From positions 3,700,541 to 3,764,540 of the forward strand of contig CM065880.1 in the NCBI GenBank assembly GCA_033439255.1: DNA of 64,000 nucleotides. The letters are read 5' to 3'. Every line of letters begins with the position of its first letter. Position 1 is the stretch's first letter. The position numbers were made by a program, and so were the translations under genes. The notes beneath the pieces are model-generated. The model was not told where the DNA came from. It did no database searches and saw nothing but the letters and a program-made list of their open reading frames with translations. The stretch is from Hericium rajendrae (lineage: Eukaryota; Basidiomycota; Agaricomycetes; Russulales; Hericiaceae). This document shows, one piece after another, positions 46,147 to 55,774 of the stretch.

Positions 46147-48131
46147 ATGGAGTCGACAGGCACTCTCGCCTCTCAGCAGGGCACGCCAGAGCCCACGCGG
46201 CGAGGCAAGGACTCCGCCTTCTGGCTCACGTTCACGGCTATCATCATGTCCATATTCCTCAGCGCGCTGGACCTGACCGCCGTGTCCACCGCGCTGCCCA
46301 CGATCACGAAGAAGCTCAACGGCGGGAGCGACTTCTCGTGGGTCGGCTCTGCGTATGCGCTCGCGAGCACCGCGGTGCTGCCGTTGTCGGGGAAGCTCGC
46401 GGACGTGTTTGGGCGGAAGCCCGTCATGCTCGCGTCGATCGTGTTTTTCGCCGTCGGGAGCGCGCTCGCCGGCGCGGCGCAGAACATGAACATGCTCATC
46501 GCGGCTAGAAGTGAGTTCATCTGCTCTCGGCTTTGCAGCGTAGTTCTGAACGAGGACGCAGCGGTTCAAGGCATCGGCGGTGGAGGGATTATCAATATGA
46601 CGGAGACCATCGTGTCGGACCTCGTGCCGTTGGCTGAGCGAGGCATATACCAAGGAATTCTGGGTTTGGTGTGGTCCCTGGCATGTGCGGTTGGACCCGT
46701 TATTGTAGGTGCCGGATATATGGGCTCTCGAGTAACATGACTGAGACGTTTCGTGGCAGGGCGGTGCTCTGGCGCAATCTGCGTGGAGGTGGCTTTTTTG
46801 TGAGTGCCAATCTGACGGTGGTCTGCCGTGGTCTGACAGTCATCACAGTCCTCAATCTCCCTCTCACCGCCATAGCCTTTGTGCTTGTAACCCTCTTTTT
46901 GCGCGTCCGCACGCCAGAGGGTAGTATGCGCGAGAAGCTGGCACGCGTTGATTGGATGTGAGCGGTTTAACACACTGGCATGGGGTGCCAACTTATGTTT
47001 TTAAATTATAGCGGTAACCTCATCGTCATCGCAGGAACAACGGTCGCAATTGTTGGGCTCACATGGGCTGGTATCCAACATCCTTGGGATTCCGCAGCCG
47101 TCCTTGCACCTTTAATCATTGGATTGGCTCTGATCGCCGGGTTCTTGATCTACGAGTTCAAGATCCCTAGCGAGCCCACCGTTCCATACGACGTTCTTTC
47201 CAATCGGACGACTTTGAGCGCATATTTGTCTACGTTCATCCATGGCATCACGAGCATTGCAATCATTTGTAAGTGGCCATATCAACCTTGACTTTTTGTC
47301 TCTTCACTTAGCAGAATTCGAAAGACTACCTGCCTATATATTTCCAAGCCTGCTTTGGCGCATCCCCCATCCGCTCGGGCGTGGATTTCCTGGCCACAGC
47401 ACTGGTCATCGCTCCCTGGGCTCTCATTTGCGGTGTAATGGTGCAACTGATGAAACGCTACATCCCGGCTAACATCATCGGCTGGGTAGTCACGATCGTC
47501 GGCTTTGGCCTTCTTAGTCTCCTTAAGTCTGACAGCTCGGTGGGTCAGTGGGTGGGATTCCAGTTCGTAGCATCGGCTGGGACGGGCATGATTGTACGCA
47601 CCTTTTCTAAACTTGCGAAGTACGTCGCTGATTGGTGTACAGTTTGCTGGTACTATTTTCCCCGTATTGGCGCCATTATCTGTAGAACGCACTGCGGCTG
47701 CCCTCGCCTTCTTTGCGTTCGTCCGGGCCTTTGCTCAGGTCCGTGGACCCGCTTTAAGTATCCCTAACCCGCGCTCATGGTATGAGAAATGTCAGACATG
47801 GGGAATCACCATCGCGTCAACAATTCTGCAAAACGAGCTGAAGAAAAAACTTCCCGTCGAGTTCGCGTCACAATTTCAAGGGGGTTTCCAGATCGCCTAC
47901 GCCGCCATACCGCTAATCTCAGGGCTCGACGAACCATTACGCTCGCAAGTCCGCGCCGCGTTCGCTGACAGCATGTCCATCATCTGGAAGACGATGATCG
48001 GGATCTCTGGCCTGGGGCTGCTGACAGTGCCGTTCTTGAAGGAAGTCCCGATGCACGCAGAGACGCATGACAAATTTGGGCTGCATGAAGAGCATGCGCT
48101 GGAGGATCTGAAGGAGCCCGAGCGGGCATGA
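46147..48131 (+). CDS. MFS drug:H+ antiporter, DHA2 type, copy A
   Basis: Expected to export toxic or self-made small molecules across the plasma membrane in exchange for protons. Eight exons (46147-46510, 46562-46704, 46760-46799, 46849-46957, 47012-47268, 47325-47593, 47643-47738, 47796-48131) join to 537 aa without breaks. Motifs seen: FLSALDLTAVSTALPTI in the first span (motif D1), GKLADVFGRK (motif A), and WSLACAVGPVIGGALAQ (antiporter motif C). WRWLFFLNLPL marks the sixth span. The length and central LIVIAGTTVAIVGLTWAG segment suit a 14-span DHA2 protein. The C-terminus is cytoplasmic and acidic. It is convergent with the flavin monooxygenase fragment, and the tandem sister is copy B. 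Confidence 0.93.
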
Positions 48132-49519
48132 TATGTATCGAAGTTGATCAGCGTGTGGTTCCTCGCAGTCTTCGCACAGACAGTTTCTTCAGGTTTATGG
48201 GCGCTATCGTTTCTTTTCTGGCAAACATCTAGACGTAAGCAATATCATTAGCTGAACATATTCAATTTAACAATCTCATTCTGAGAAAACCTATGCGAAA
48301 AAGCTGAACTTGCGTGTGCAATCTTCCAGCGACGTTACTTGCTGACAATGGGATTTGGATAATATTACGTTAAAATGAATTTTCACGATACATCAAGACC
48401 ACGATGAGCTGGTTTGATTGTATTTACAGTACATCGCAACCATGAGTGCATGAGCACTGGGCGGAGTACCGCCGCGGCGAAGGCCGAGCCTTCTTTCACA
48501 CGGCTCAGGTTCGTGGGGCGGCTGCAGCGGCGTTCGTACGACGTTCAGCCAGACTTCTTTCGTCTTGACTAGCTTGACTACCAACTGACTACGGGCTTCT
48601 CTCCCAAAGTGATGCTCGTGGATTTCGGCCTGGTCATATCAAAGCTTTACTTTCCGTAGACTCGAGACGTGGTCCATACGAACCGCCTTCCTCCCCCAGT
48701 TGACTGGATCCAGTTCTGCCTCAACGGATTGCAACAACATATGGCCGCTTGAATACGCCCATCCTTGAAGGTTGGATCTTTGAGAACCCAAGCTTTTTCT
48801 GCTCGTAGCAATTTTCTTCGATAGGGGTGTATACCCCTATATACTCTTGAGAGGTGTGGACCGAAGGTATGTAGGTTGCGGCATCTAGAAATTCAGAGCC
48901 GCACGCTGACTCGGTCTTGACCACTCAGTACGTAGTGGCGGCCCTCATAGCGGCGCTCTCAATGCCCAAACATGCTACTCACAACTGAAGTAAAGTTGTT
49001 GGTAAGTTGACTTATCCATATCACCGACGATCCCCTTGTTCGTGCAAATATCTGCATAGCAATAATGAACGGTTTTGTTCCCTATTATATGAGATATTGT
49101 CAATGAGATTTCTTGACCTCCATATTTCTGATGCTTGCTCATGACTGTTTTCTCTGTCTCATTCTAGATTGTGGCTGATTCATCGGTTGTCCGCAGTTGT
49201 CGATCGTGATATCATGACTTTGTACACGGCCTCATCAAATTCGCTCTTAGGCCAAGCTATTGCGCAGCTCGCTGCTGCACCCTTGGCTTTCGTTCTCACT
49301 GAGCATATAGTGCAATCTCTGAAAGGAGATGCTACAATCAGCCGCCTGTAAATAGCGCCATGAACTCGAGGATTTTATGTGGGTGCTGCGGAGTGCGTGA
49401 CACTATCCTTGCTCGCGATGCTGATTGCATGTTGTACATTGATTATCTAGATTTGTTTCTTCACGAAAGCGGAGTCTCGAAGCTGTATCTCTCCCCGAGG
49501 AGACCTACCTCAAATGCTT
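48132..49519. other. Downstream spacer of unit A
   Basis: No gene. It matches the spacer downstream of copy B piece by piece (for example GCCGCGGCGAAGGCCGAGCC at 48471 and again near 52846). It includes the uninterrupted site, near 48508-48530, corresponding to the inverted-repeat element insertion in unit B. Confidence 0.7.
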
Positions 49520-49634
49520 GATTTCTACAAGGGACATTGCATGAGAGTCTCCAAGAATACGAGGACTTAGCGTTAAATGACTTACGAAGGGCGATATGCC
49601 TCGAATGGAATCTACAGAGCGCCAGGTTGCCTGT
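49470..49634 (-). pseudogene. Broken 3' end of a flavin monooxygenase gene
   Basis: The sequence corresponds to the last two exons of the monooxygenase at 55.8-58.2 kb. It keeps the exon sequence for LALCRFHSRH-like codons and the final GGGGAGAGATACAG block. The exon between is altered (EIKHLR then stop) and nothing of the gene lies upstream. It was cut off by the tandem duplication endpoint. Confidence 0.8.
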
Positions 49635-50503
49635 AAGGCGCTAGGTCGGGTGCGGATCCGGATTGCGTACGCGCGGCTTGCGCTGCGTGTATGCCGTGAT
49701 GTACAACTATCGTGGATATAGTGGATTTGGTCGTCGCTGCTGCGTGCCGGCCGCGTGTACAGTAGCGGGGAGAAAGGTGTGCGGGCTTCGCTTTCTTTTC
49801 GCTGCTTTGACTTACCTAGGTCTGGATCTGGATTTCCCGCCGTCTGCGCTGGGATGCGTAATAATTGTGCATATAGCGGTTTTGATTTCATTCTGGCTTG
49901 CCAGTCGCGTGCAGCAGGTTTTCAGAAAGGCTGAGGGAAGGTGAGCGGACTTCGTTTCGGCAGTTTCCGGTGTTCCGAAGGCATGGGACGTATGTACGTC
50001 TCCCCTCGGCACGCACTCGCATCTACTCGTACACGCGTTCATCGCTCCGAGACACCTATCAATTTCTATTGCAGTTAATATCGATTAGCAATCAGGAAGA
50101 TTCTTGCGACTGTCAATGGCATCAAGAATGGGCTCCCCCGGCCACGAAACTGCCAGGCACGACGCCTCGGCCATTTTCCATCCCTCCGGGGGCGCCTCTG
50201 TTAGCGTCTCCCCACACTTTTCCGGTGTGTTTCGACGCATTTCTGAGCGCTGCAACGACGTGATTCAACTGCTGCGGTGTTGGGTATAACGCTTTACAGC
50301 CGAGATCCTACGCGTTCCGCAGCAAGACGCGGATCAATAACGATGGTAATGGTACCTGATGTATCCTTGCAATCAAGTATCCCCTGGCCGGTTCGTGTCG
50401 TAGATGTTCATGGCTCGTGATCTCGACAAAACAATCTGCTTCGTCATGAAGAACGCAAATTGTGATGGTGGGGCTCGCATCGCCTGCGAGGAGTTGTAGG
50501 TCA

Positions 50504-50510
50504 TATATAA
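50504..50510 (+). promoter_or_regulatory. TATA box of transporter copy B
   Basis: TATATAA 74 bp before the ATG, in the same block as copy A. Confidence 0.55.
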
Positions 50511-50577
50511 CATGGCGCTGCACCGCAGTGGCAGGCATCGATACCAAGTCCCCCCTGTCTCCACTATCTTCCTCTGA

Positions 50578-52567
50578 ATGGAATCGCCGACAGGCACTCT
50601 CACCTCGCAGCAGGGCGCGCTGGAGCCCGCGCGGCGAGGCAAGGGCTCCGCCTTCTGGCTCACGTTCGCCGCCGTCATCATGTCCATATTCCTCAGCGCG
50701 CTGGACCTGACCGCCGTGTCCACCGCGCTGCCCACGATCACGAAGAAGCTCAACGGCGGGAGCGACTTCTCGTGGGTCGGCTCTGCGTATGCGCTCGCGA
50801 GCACGGCGGTGCTGCCACTGTCGGGGAAGCTCGCGGACGTGTTTGGGCGGAAGCCCGTCATGCTCGCGTCGATTGTGTTCTTCGCCGTCGGGAGCGCGCT
50901 CGCTGGCGCAGCGCAGAGCATGAACATGCTCATTGCCGCTAGAGGTGAGTTTATCTGTTTCGTGGCTATACAGCGTAATTCTGAACGAGAACGCAGCGGT
51001 TCAAGGCATCGGCGGTGGAGCAATCATCAATATGACGGAGACCATCGTGTCGGACCTCGTCCCGTTGGCTGAACGGGGAATGTACCAAGGCATCATCGGT
51101 TTAGTGTGGTCACTGGCGTGCGCAATTGGACCTGTCATTGTAGGTTCCGAATATATGGGCTCTCGAGTAACTTGACTGAAACGTCCCGTGGCAGGGCGGT
51201 GCTCTGGCGCAATCTGCGTGGAGATGGCTTTTCTGTGAGCATTGAATTGTCTGTACCACCAGTCAGCCTTGGTCTGATACTCGTAACAGTCCTCAATCTC
51301 CCTCTCACCGCCATTGCCTTTACGCTTGTAACGTTCTTTTTGCGCGTCCGCTCGCCAGAGGGTAGCATACGTGAGAAGCTGGCACGCGTTGATTGGATGT
51401 GAGCGGTCTAACGGACTGCATGGAGAGTGAACTAACTGTCTTGCATTGCAGCGGAAATCTCATCGTCATCGCGGGAACAACGGTAGCCATTGTTGGGCTG
51501 ACATGGGCTGGTATCCAGCATCCCTGGGATTCCGCAGCCGTCCTTGCACCTCTGATCATCGGATTGGCTCTGATCGTCGGATTCTTGATCTATGAATTCA
51601 AGGTCCCCCGTGAACCTACCGTTCCATACGACGTGCTTTCCAATCGGACGACTTTGAGCGCGTACCTGTCTACGTTCATCCATGGCATCACGAGCATCGC
51701 GATTATTTGTATGTTGCCCTACTTATCTTCATTTCCTTTCTTAATCACTGAAATTTGACAGACTATATGCCTATATATTTTCAAGCATGCTTTGGCGCAT
51801 CCCCCATCCGTTCGGGCGTGGACCTCCTGGCTACAGCACTGGTCATTTCACCGTGGGCTATGCTTTCCGGTTTAATGGTACAGTTAATGAAGCGCTACAT
51901 ACCGGCCAACACCATGGGCTGGGTACTTACGATCGTCGGCTTTGGTCTTCTTAGTCTCCTCAAGTCTGATAGTTCGGTGGGTCAGTGGGTGGGATTCCAG
52001 TTCGTAGTAGCGGCTGGTACAGGCATGATGGTACGGTCCTTTCTGAACTTGCGAACTGCATCACTGATTGGTGTATAGTTTACTGGCACTGTTTTCCCCG
52101 TGTTGGCACCGTTATCTGTGGAACGCACTGCGGCTGCCCTCGCCTTCTTTGCCTTCGTCCGGGCCTTTGCTCAGGTTCGTCGACCTGCTCGAATCATTTC
52201 TAATCTGTGCTCATGGGACGAGAAATGTCAGACATGGGGAATCACCATCGCGTCAACGATCCTGCAAAACGAACTAAAGAAGAAGCTGCCTGTTGAGTTC
52301 GCGTCACAATTTCAAGGGGGCTTCGAGATCGCCTACGCTGCCATCCCGCTCATCTCGGGCCTCGAAGAGCCATTGCGCTCGCAAGTCCGTGCGGCCTTCG
52401 CTGATAGCATGTCTATTATCTGGAAGACAATGATCGGGATCGCTGGCCTTGGGTTGCTAACAGTGCCATTCTTGAAAGAGGTCCCGATGCATGCGGAGAC
52501 GCAGGACAAGTTTGGGCTGCGTGAAGAGCACGCGCTGGAGGATCTGGAGACGCCAGAGAGGAAATGA
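50578..52567 (+). CDS. MFS drug:H+ antiporter, DHA2 type, copy B
   Basis: Same eight-exon structure as copy A. Exon 1 is 50578-50944 and exon 2 is 50997-51139; the last exon ends at 52567. The product is about 538 aa and intact. It begins MESPTGTLTSQQGALEPARR. Motif A (GKLADVFGRK) and the motif C region (WSLACAIGPVIGGALAQ) are kept. Differences from copy A cluster in later spans (for example YYMPIYFQ for YYLPIYFQ, SPWAMLSGLMVQLMKRY for APWALICGVMVQLMKRY) and introns differ strongly. In contrast, 130 bp of exon 1 are identical between the copies. Both copies are probably functional and may have diverged in substrate or expression. Confidence 0.93.
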
Positions 52568-53189
52568 TATTGAAGTGGATTGGCGTGCATCTTTTCGTAC
52601 GGGTCTTCTCCGAGGTGGACGATTTCTTAAGGGCACTAGGCCGTTCTTTTCGTTGCAAACATCTAGATCTATGTACTATGTAGTGACTTCGGTAGATACT
52701 GTACACAACTAATTTAACGCACTTCGTTCCGAGAGAACTGGTGCACAAATGTTGAACAGGTGTGCGCGGCAGGCATGCGCTATGCAGCCGTGGGCAGTAG
52801 GAGATCGACTGTCACAAGCTCTGCTGTGGTGGAATACCACCGCGGCGAAGGCCGAGCCTTCTTTCACACGATTCAGGCTCATGGGTATGGTGGATTTTAG
52901 GAAACGGTTCAAAATCGATCAGATGCCGATGATGCCGATAGATGCCGGTGATGCCGGGCTGATGTTTGGTCGTCGACCAATTTGTGGGCACATCATGACC
53001 CCGGACTCCTCCACAAGTGTACTCTACTCGAGTTCTATATATACTCGAGTATACTATGCTGACTATGCTAAGTCAGATACGCACCAAAGAATTCGCACCA
53101 AGCCAAAATTTGTATATTTGAGAGGTGAAGGATATAATAAACAGGACTACTACATGGAAAAAGTAGTTAAGAGTCTAATTATCATGAAT

Positions 53190-53770
53190 AGACCTCACAC
53201 GCGCACAAAATCGCACGCGCAGACAGTGCGGTCGTGCGTATGCCCAGCATGCATGGCTCCGCGCATGCACATGGGGCTACCCACAGCAGCCCTGGTGCGT
53301 GTCAGTGTACAACCACGTTGGCGCGGTCGTGCGTGGCTTTCCGCACCATCATTGCGGGCGCGTGCGCGTGCATCAGAACGGCCATGCCCAGCCATGCGCG
53401 GGCAGTCACTGGCACATGCAGCCTCGCGTGCACAGAAAAGGCCTTAGGGCTGACCACACCGTGCACGCGCAAGGCCGTGCATGGCTGCCTGCACCGTCCT
53501 TGCGTGCGCCATCGTGGGCGGAGGCATGGCGGGGCCGTACGTTACAGTCCACGCACCGGTGAAACCGTACACAGCTGCCCATGCCATGCGCGCATGCGCT
53601 GGCACGGTAGTCGCTGGCCGTGCACATGCAGTCGGCAGCGTACGTGTCCCCGCTCGTGCAAGCAGGGTCGTACGCACGCAATCGCGGGCACGCGTGGCCG
53701 TGCATGTGGGCTGCATCGCACGCCGGGCATGCAGGGGGATGTGGGCATGGGCTTGGGCATGAAGTGGTGG
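53190..53770. repeat. GC-rich CATGC/GTGCG block with loose internal repetition
   Basis: Dense in GCATGC, GTGCGTG and CATGCC, with weak repeats such as GTGCGTGGCTTTCCGCACC and GTGCATGGCTGCCTGCACC about 155 bp apart. Open frames occur on both strands because stops are rare in this composition. They show no protein family and are judged non-coding. Confidence 0.6.
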
Positions 53771-53820
53771 TGTTGGGTGGGCATGGTAGAGGGCAAATGC
53801 GCATCGTACAACGTTTGGTT

Positions 53821-53848
53821 GAGTCTCGTTGCCACGGCAACGAGACTC
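53821..53848. repeat. Perfect hairpin, 13-bp arms, 2-nt spacer
   Basis: GAGTCTCGTTGCC at 53821-53833 and its exact reverse complement at 53836-53848, separated by AC. Confidence 0.9.
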
Positions 53849-53950
53849 CACATCGGCATCGTCGATGGCATTGTCGAGGGGTTGGAATGGAGCGGAGTCT
53901 TGGGCATGGGCGGGGGGGCGAAGGCGACGGATCGGTCGCGAAAAGACACG

Positions 53951-53978
53951 AGTATCGTTCATTTGCACGAACGATACT
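53951..53978. repeat. Hairpin, 10-bp arms, 8-nt loop
   Basis: AGTATCGTTC at 53951-53960 and GAACGATACT at 53969-53978. Confidence 0.88.
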
Positions 53979-54686
53979 GGTTTAATTAGCACAAAAAAAT
54001 GAAAAAGAACAAAATATTTACTTACCTTAGAGGCCCCCTATGTCCCTGCTGAATCTCCTGACCATCGAACGACGGCAAACACGTTGCGTTGCATGTGGAA
54101 GGAGAGAGTAGAGATGAGGAGAGAGGTGGCTGAGGGAAGGGAATGCGCTGTTGTCGCGCGTTACTCAGGTGCAGCCAGGTGCAGCCACACACTCGACTTG
54201 CGTGGCTGGCGGTTCCGACTCGAGCAAATCGAATAAATTTTTCAAAAATACCAGAGAAAACGAGCACATATAACTTTGTTGTTTCTACATGATGAATGAG
54301 CTAGATATGTACGTACCGTACTGTATGTTGCTGGGTACGCAAGCTAACTTAGTGAAATCTAAAGCACCAGTCTCTGGCGCGGCAGTCGGCAATACCTGGT
54401 CGCCGAATTTCGGGCTCCGCCCCGGGCCTGTACTGTCAGGTACTGTCGGATGGTGAAAAGCAAGCGCCGGCAGTGGAGAGCGAGCGCCGGCAGCGGGTGG
54501 ACGGCGGGGAGCGAGTGCGAGCAGCGGGGAGTGGCAGGCGGTGCGAGCACCCTCAGCACATGAACATACTAAGATGACTAAATATGACTTATCTACTAGA
54601 AAGGTAATGGTATATGACTAGTCATGGTGAGGGAGAACACTCGGTCTCACTCGGTAGATCTCTTGCTCAGATGAAGACGGCTGCTC

Positions 54687-54808
54687 GCGCCGCGTGCGGC
54701 GCACCAGCACACGAGCAGCGACGTCGGCGCGCCCGCGGACGGGCCGAGCGTCGTGGAGCCGCTTTTCGCTCACACGCGTGGCGACTCGCGCTTCGACGAC
54801 GCCGAGTT
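54687..54808 (+). pseudogene. Captured fragment of an aspartic protease tail
   Basis: About 122 bp match the protease gene at about 44745-44865. In one frame it reads AHQHTSSDVGAPADGPSVVE and PLFAHTRGDSRFDDAEF, where the protease has AHQHTNSDVGAPADGPSVAE and PLLAHTRGDSRFDDAEF. Differences are mostly at third codon positions. There is no start, no catalytic part and no continuation, so it is a fragment carried by the inverted-repeat element. Confidence 0.85.
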
Positions 54809-55774
54809 TCGAACTTCGGAGTGGGCGATTAGCACAATTCCTCTGCACTACGGTTCTCAGGGTCCCGTCTCTGATTACTGATCGCCGGCATCGGCATGCG
54901 TCCAAACATCAGTGGCAATTGATCGAATCTGAACCGTTTCCTAAAATCCACCATACATGGGGCGGGCAGCGGCAGAGCAGCGGCTTGGCCAAAGACCGTC
55001 TCTTTCATCCTCCGGCCTTGTCATATCATAGCGTTACATACTTTTCGTAGAATCAAGACAGTTCATACAAGCCGCCTTCTCCCCCAGGTTGGCTCGTTTC
55101 GGTTCTGTCTTATGGGATTTCGTGAAGATCGAGTCTCAGGGCATTCACGACCTTCCTGCTCGTAGCAATCTTTATTTGACAAGGTGTATTCCATCGAGAA
55201 GTGTCAACTGGACGTATGTAGGTCACAGCATCCTGAGATCCAGAGCCGCACGCTAACTCAGTCTTGGCCAAGCAGTATGCAGTGCTTTGCGGTAGCACTT
55301 CCAACGCTAATGCATACTACATAGGCCCGAATATAACTTCTGGTGAGTTAATATGATCAACAACCCTCTTGTTTGTGCGAATGTCTGCATGGCAGTGATG
55401 AACGGTTTTGTTCCCTATTATATGAGATATCGTCAATGAGATCTCTCGACCTTCACGTTTCTGACGCTTGTTTATGACTATCCGCTCCGTCTTATTTGAG
55501 ATTGCAGCTAACTCATCGGACATCCGCAGCTACTAAACGCGATAGCTTTGGAGATGGCGTCTCCAGCTGGCTCTTGCGCGATTCGCCGCTGCACGCTTGG
55601 GTTTTTGTCATTGGGTGTAATTCCAGAGGCACGCATTTACGGTCAACCGCTCGTAGCGGTGCAAGTTGACGTTGAAAAGGGAATCAACTGTGTATGTCCG
55701 ATATTTAATTGTGATGATAACTGCATAATGTACATTGACTATCTAATAAAGCTGTTTCTAAAGATATTTGGAGA

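Larger units (their letters stand above)
45380..49634. repeat. Tandem duplication unit A (transporter plus FMO 3' end)
   Basis: About 4.25 kb. It begins TCGGGTGCGGATCCGG and ends ATCTACAGAGCGCCAGGTTGC followed by CTGT. The same sequence order recurs at about 49646-55937. Includes the promoter, transporter, downstream spacer and a broken 3' end of the flavin monooxygenase gene. Confidence 0.88.
52888..54955. mobile_element. 2,068-bp terminal-inverted-repeat element with captured gene fragment
   Basis: The ends are inverted repeats of about 36 bp (TATGGTGGATTTTAGGAAAC...). The first 26 bases match and a few mismatches follow. A 6-bp direct repeat CATGGG flanks it (52882-52887 and 54956-54961). 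Unit A carries the matching uninterrupted site (near 48508-48530), which confirms insertion. No transposase frame is visible, so it is non-autonomous. The interior holds ATGCCG-type simple repeats (about 52920-52960), a GC-rich CATGC-laden block (about 53190-53770), two hairpins and a fragment resembling the aspartic protease gene. The superfamily is not recognised. Confidence 0.88.

Noticed and set aside
53234-53989. Plus-strand frame of 251 codons and minus-strand frames in the same block
   Set aside because: Open on both strands because the CATGC-rich composition avoids stops. It lies inside a mobile element and has no protein features.
52888-54955. Classification as a Tc1/mariner element with TA target
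   Set aside because: The ends begin TA, but the 6-bp direct repeat CATGGG lies outside them and matches the empty site in unit A, so TA alone is not the target duplication.
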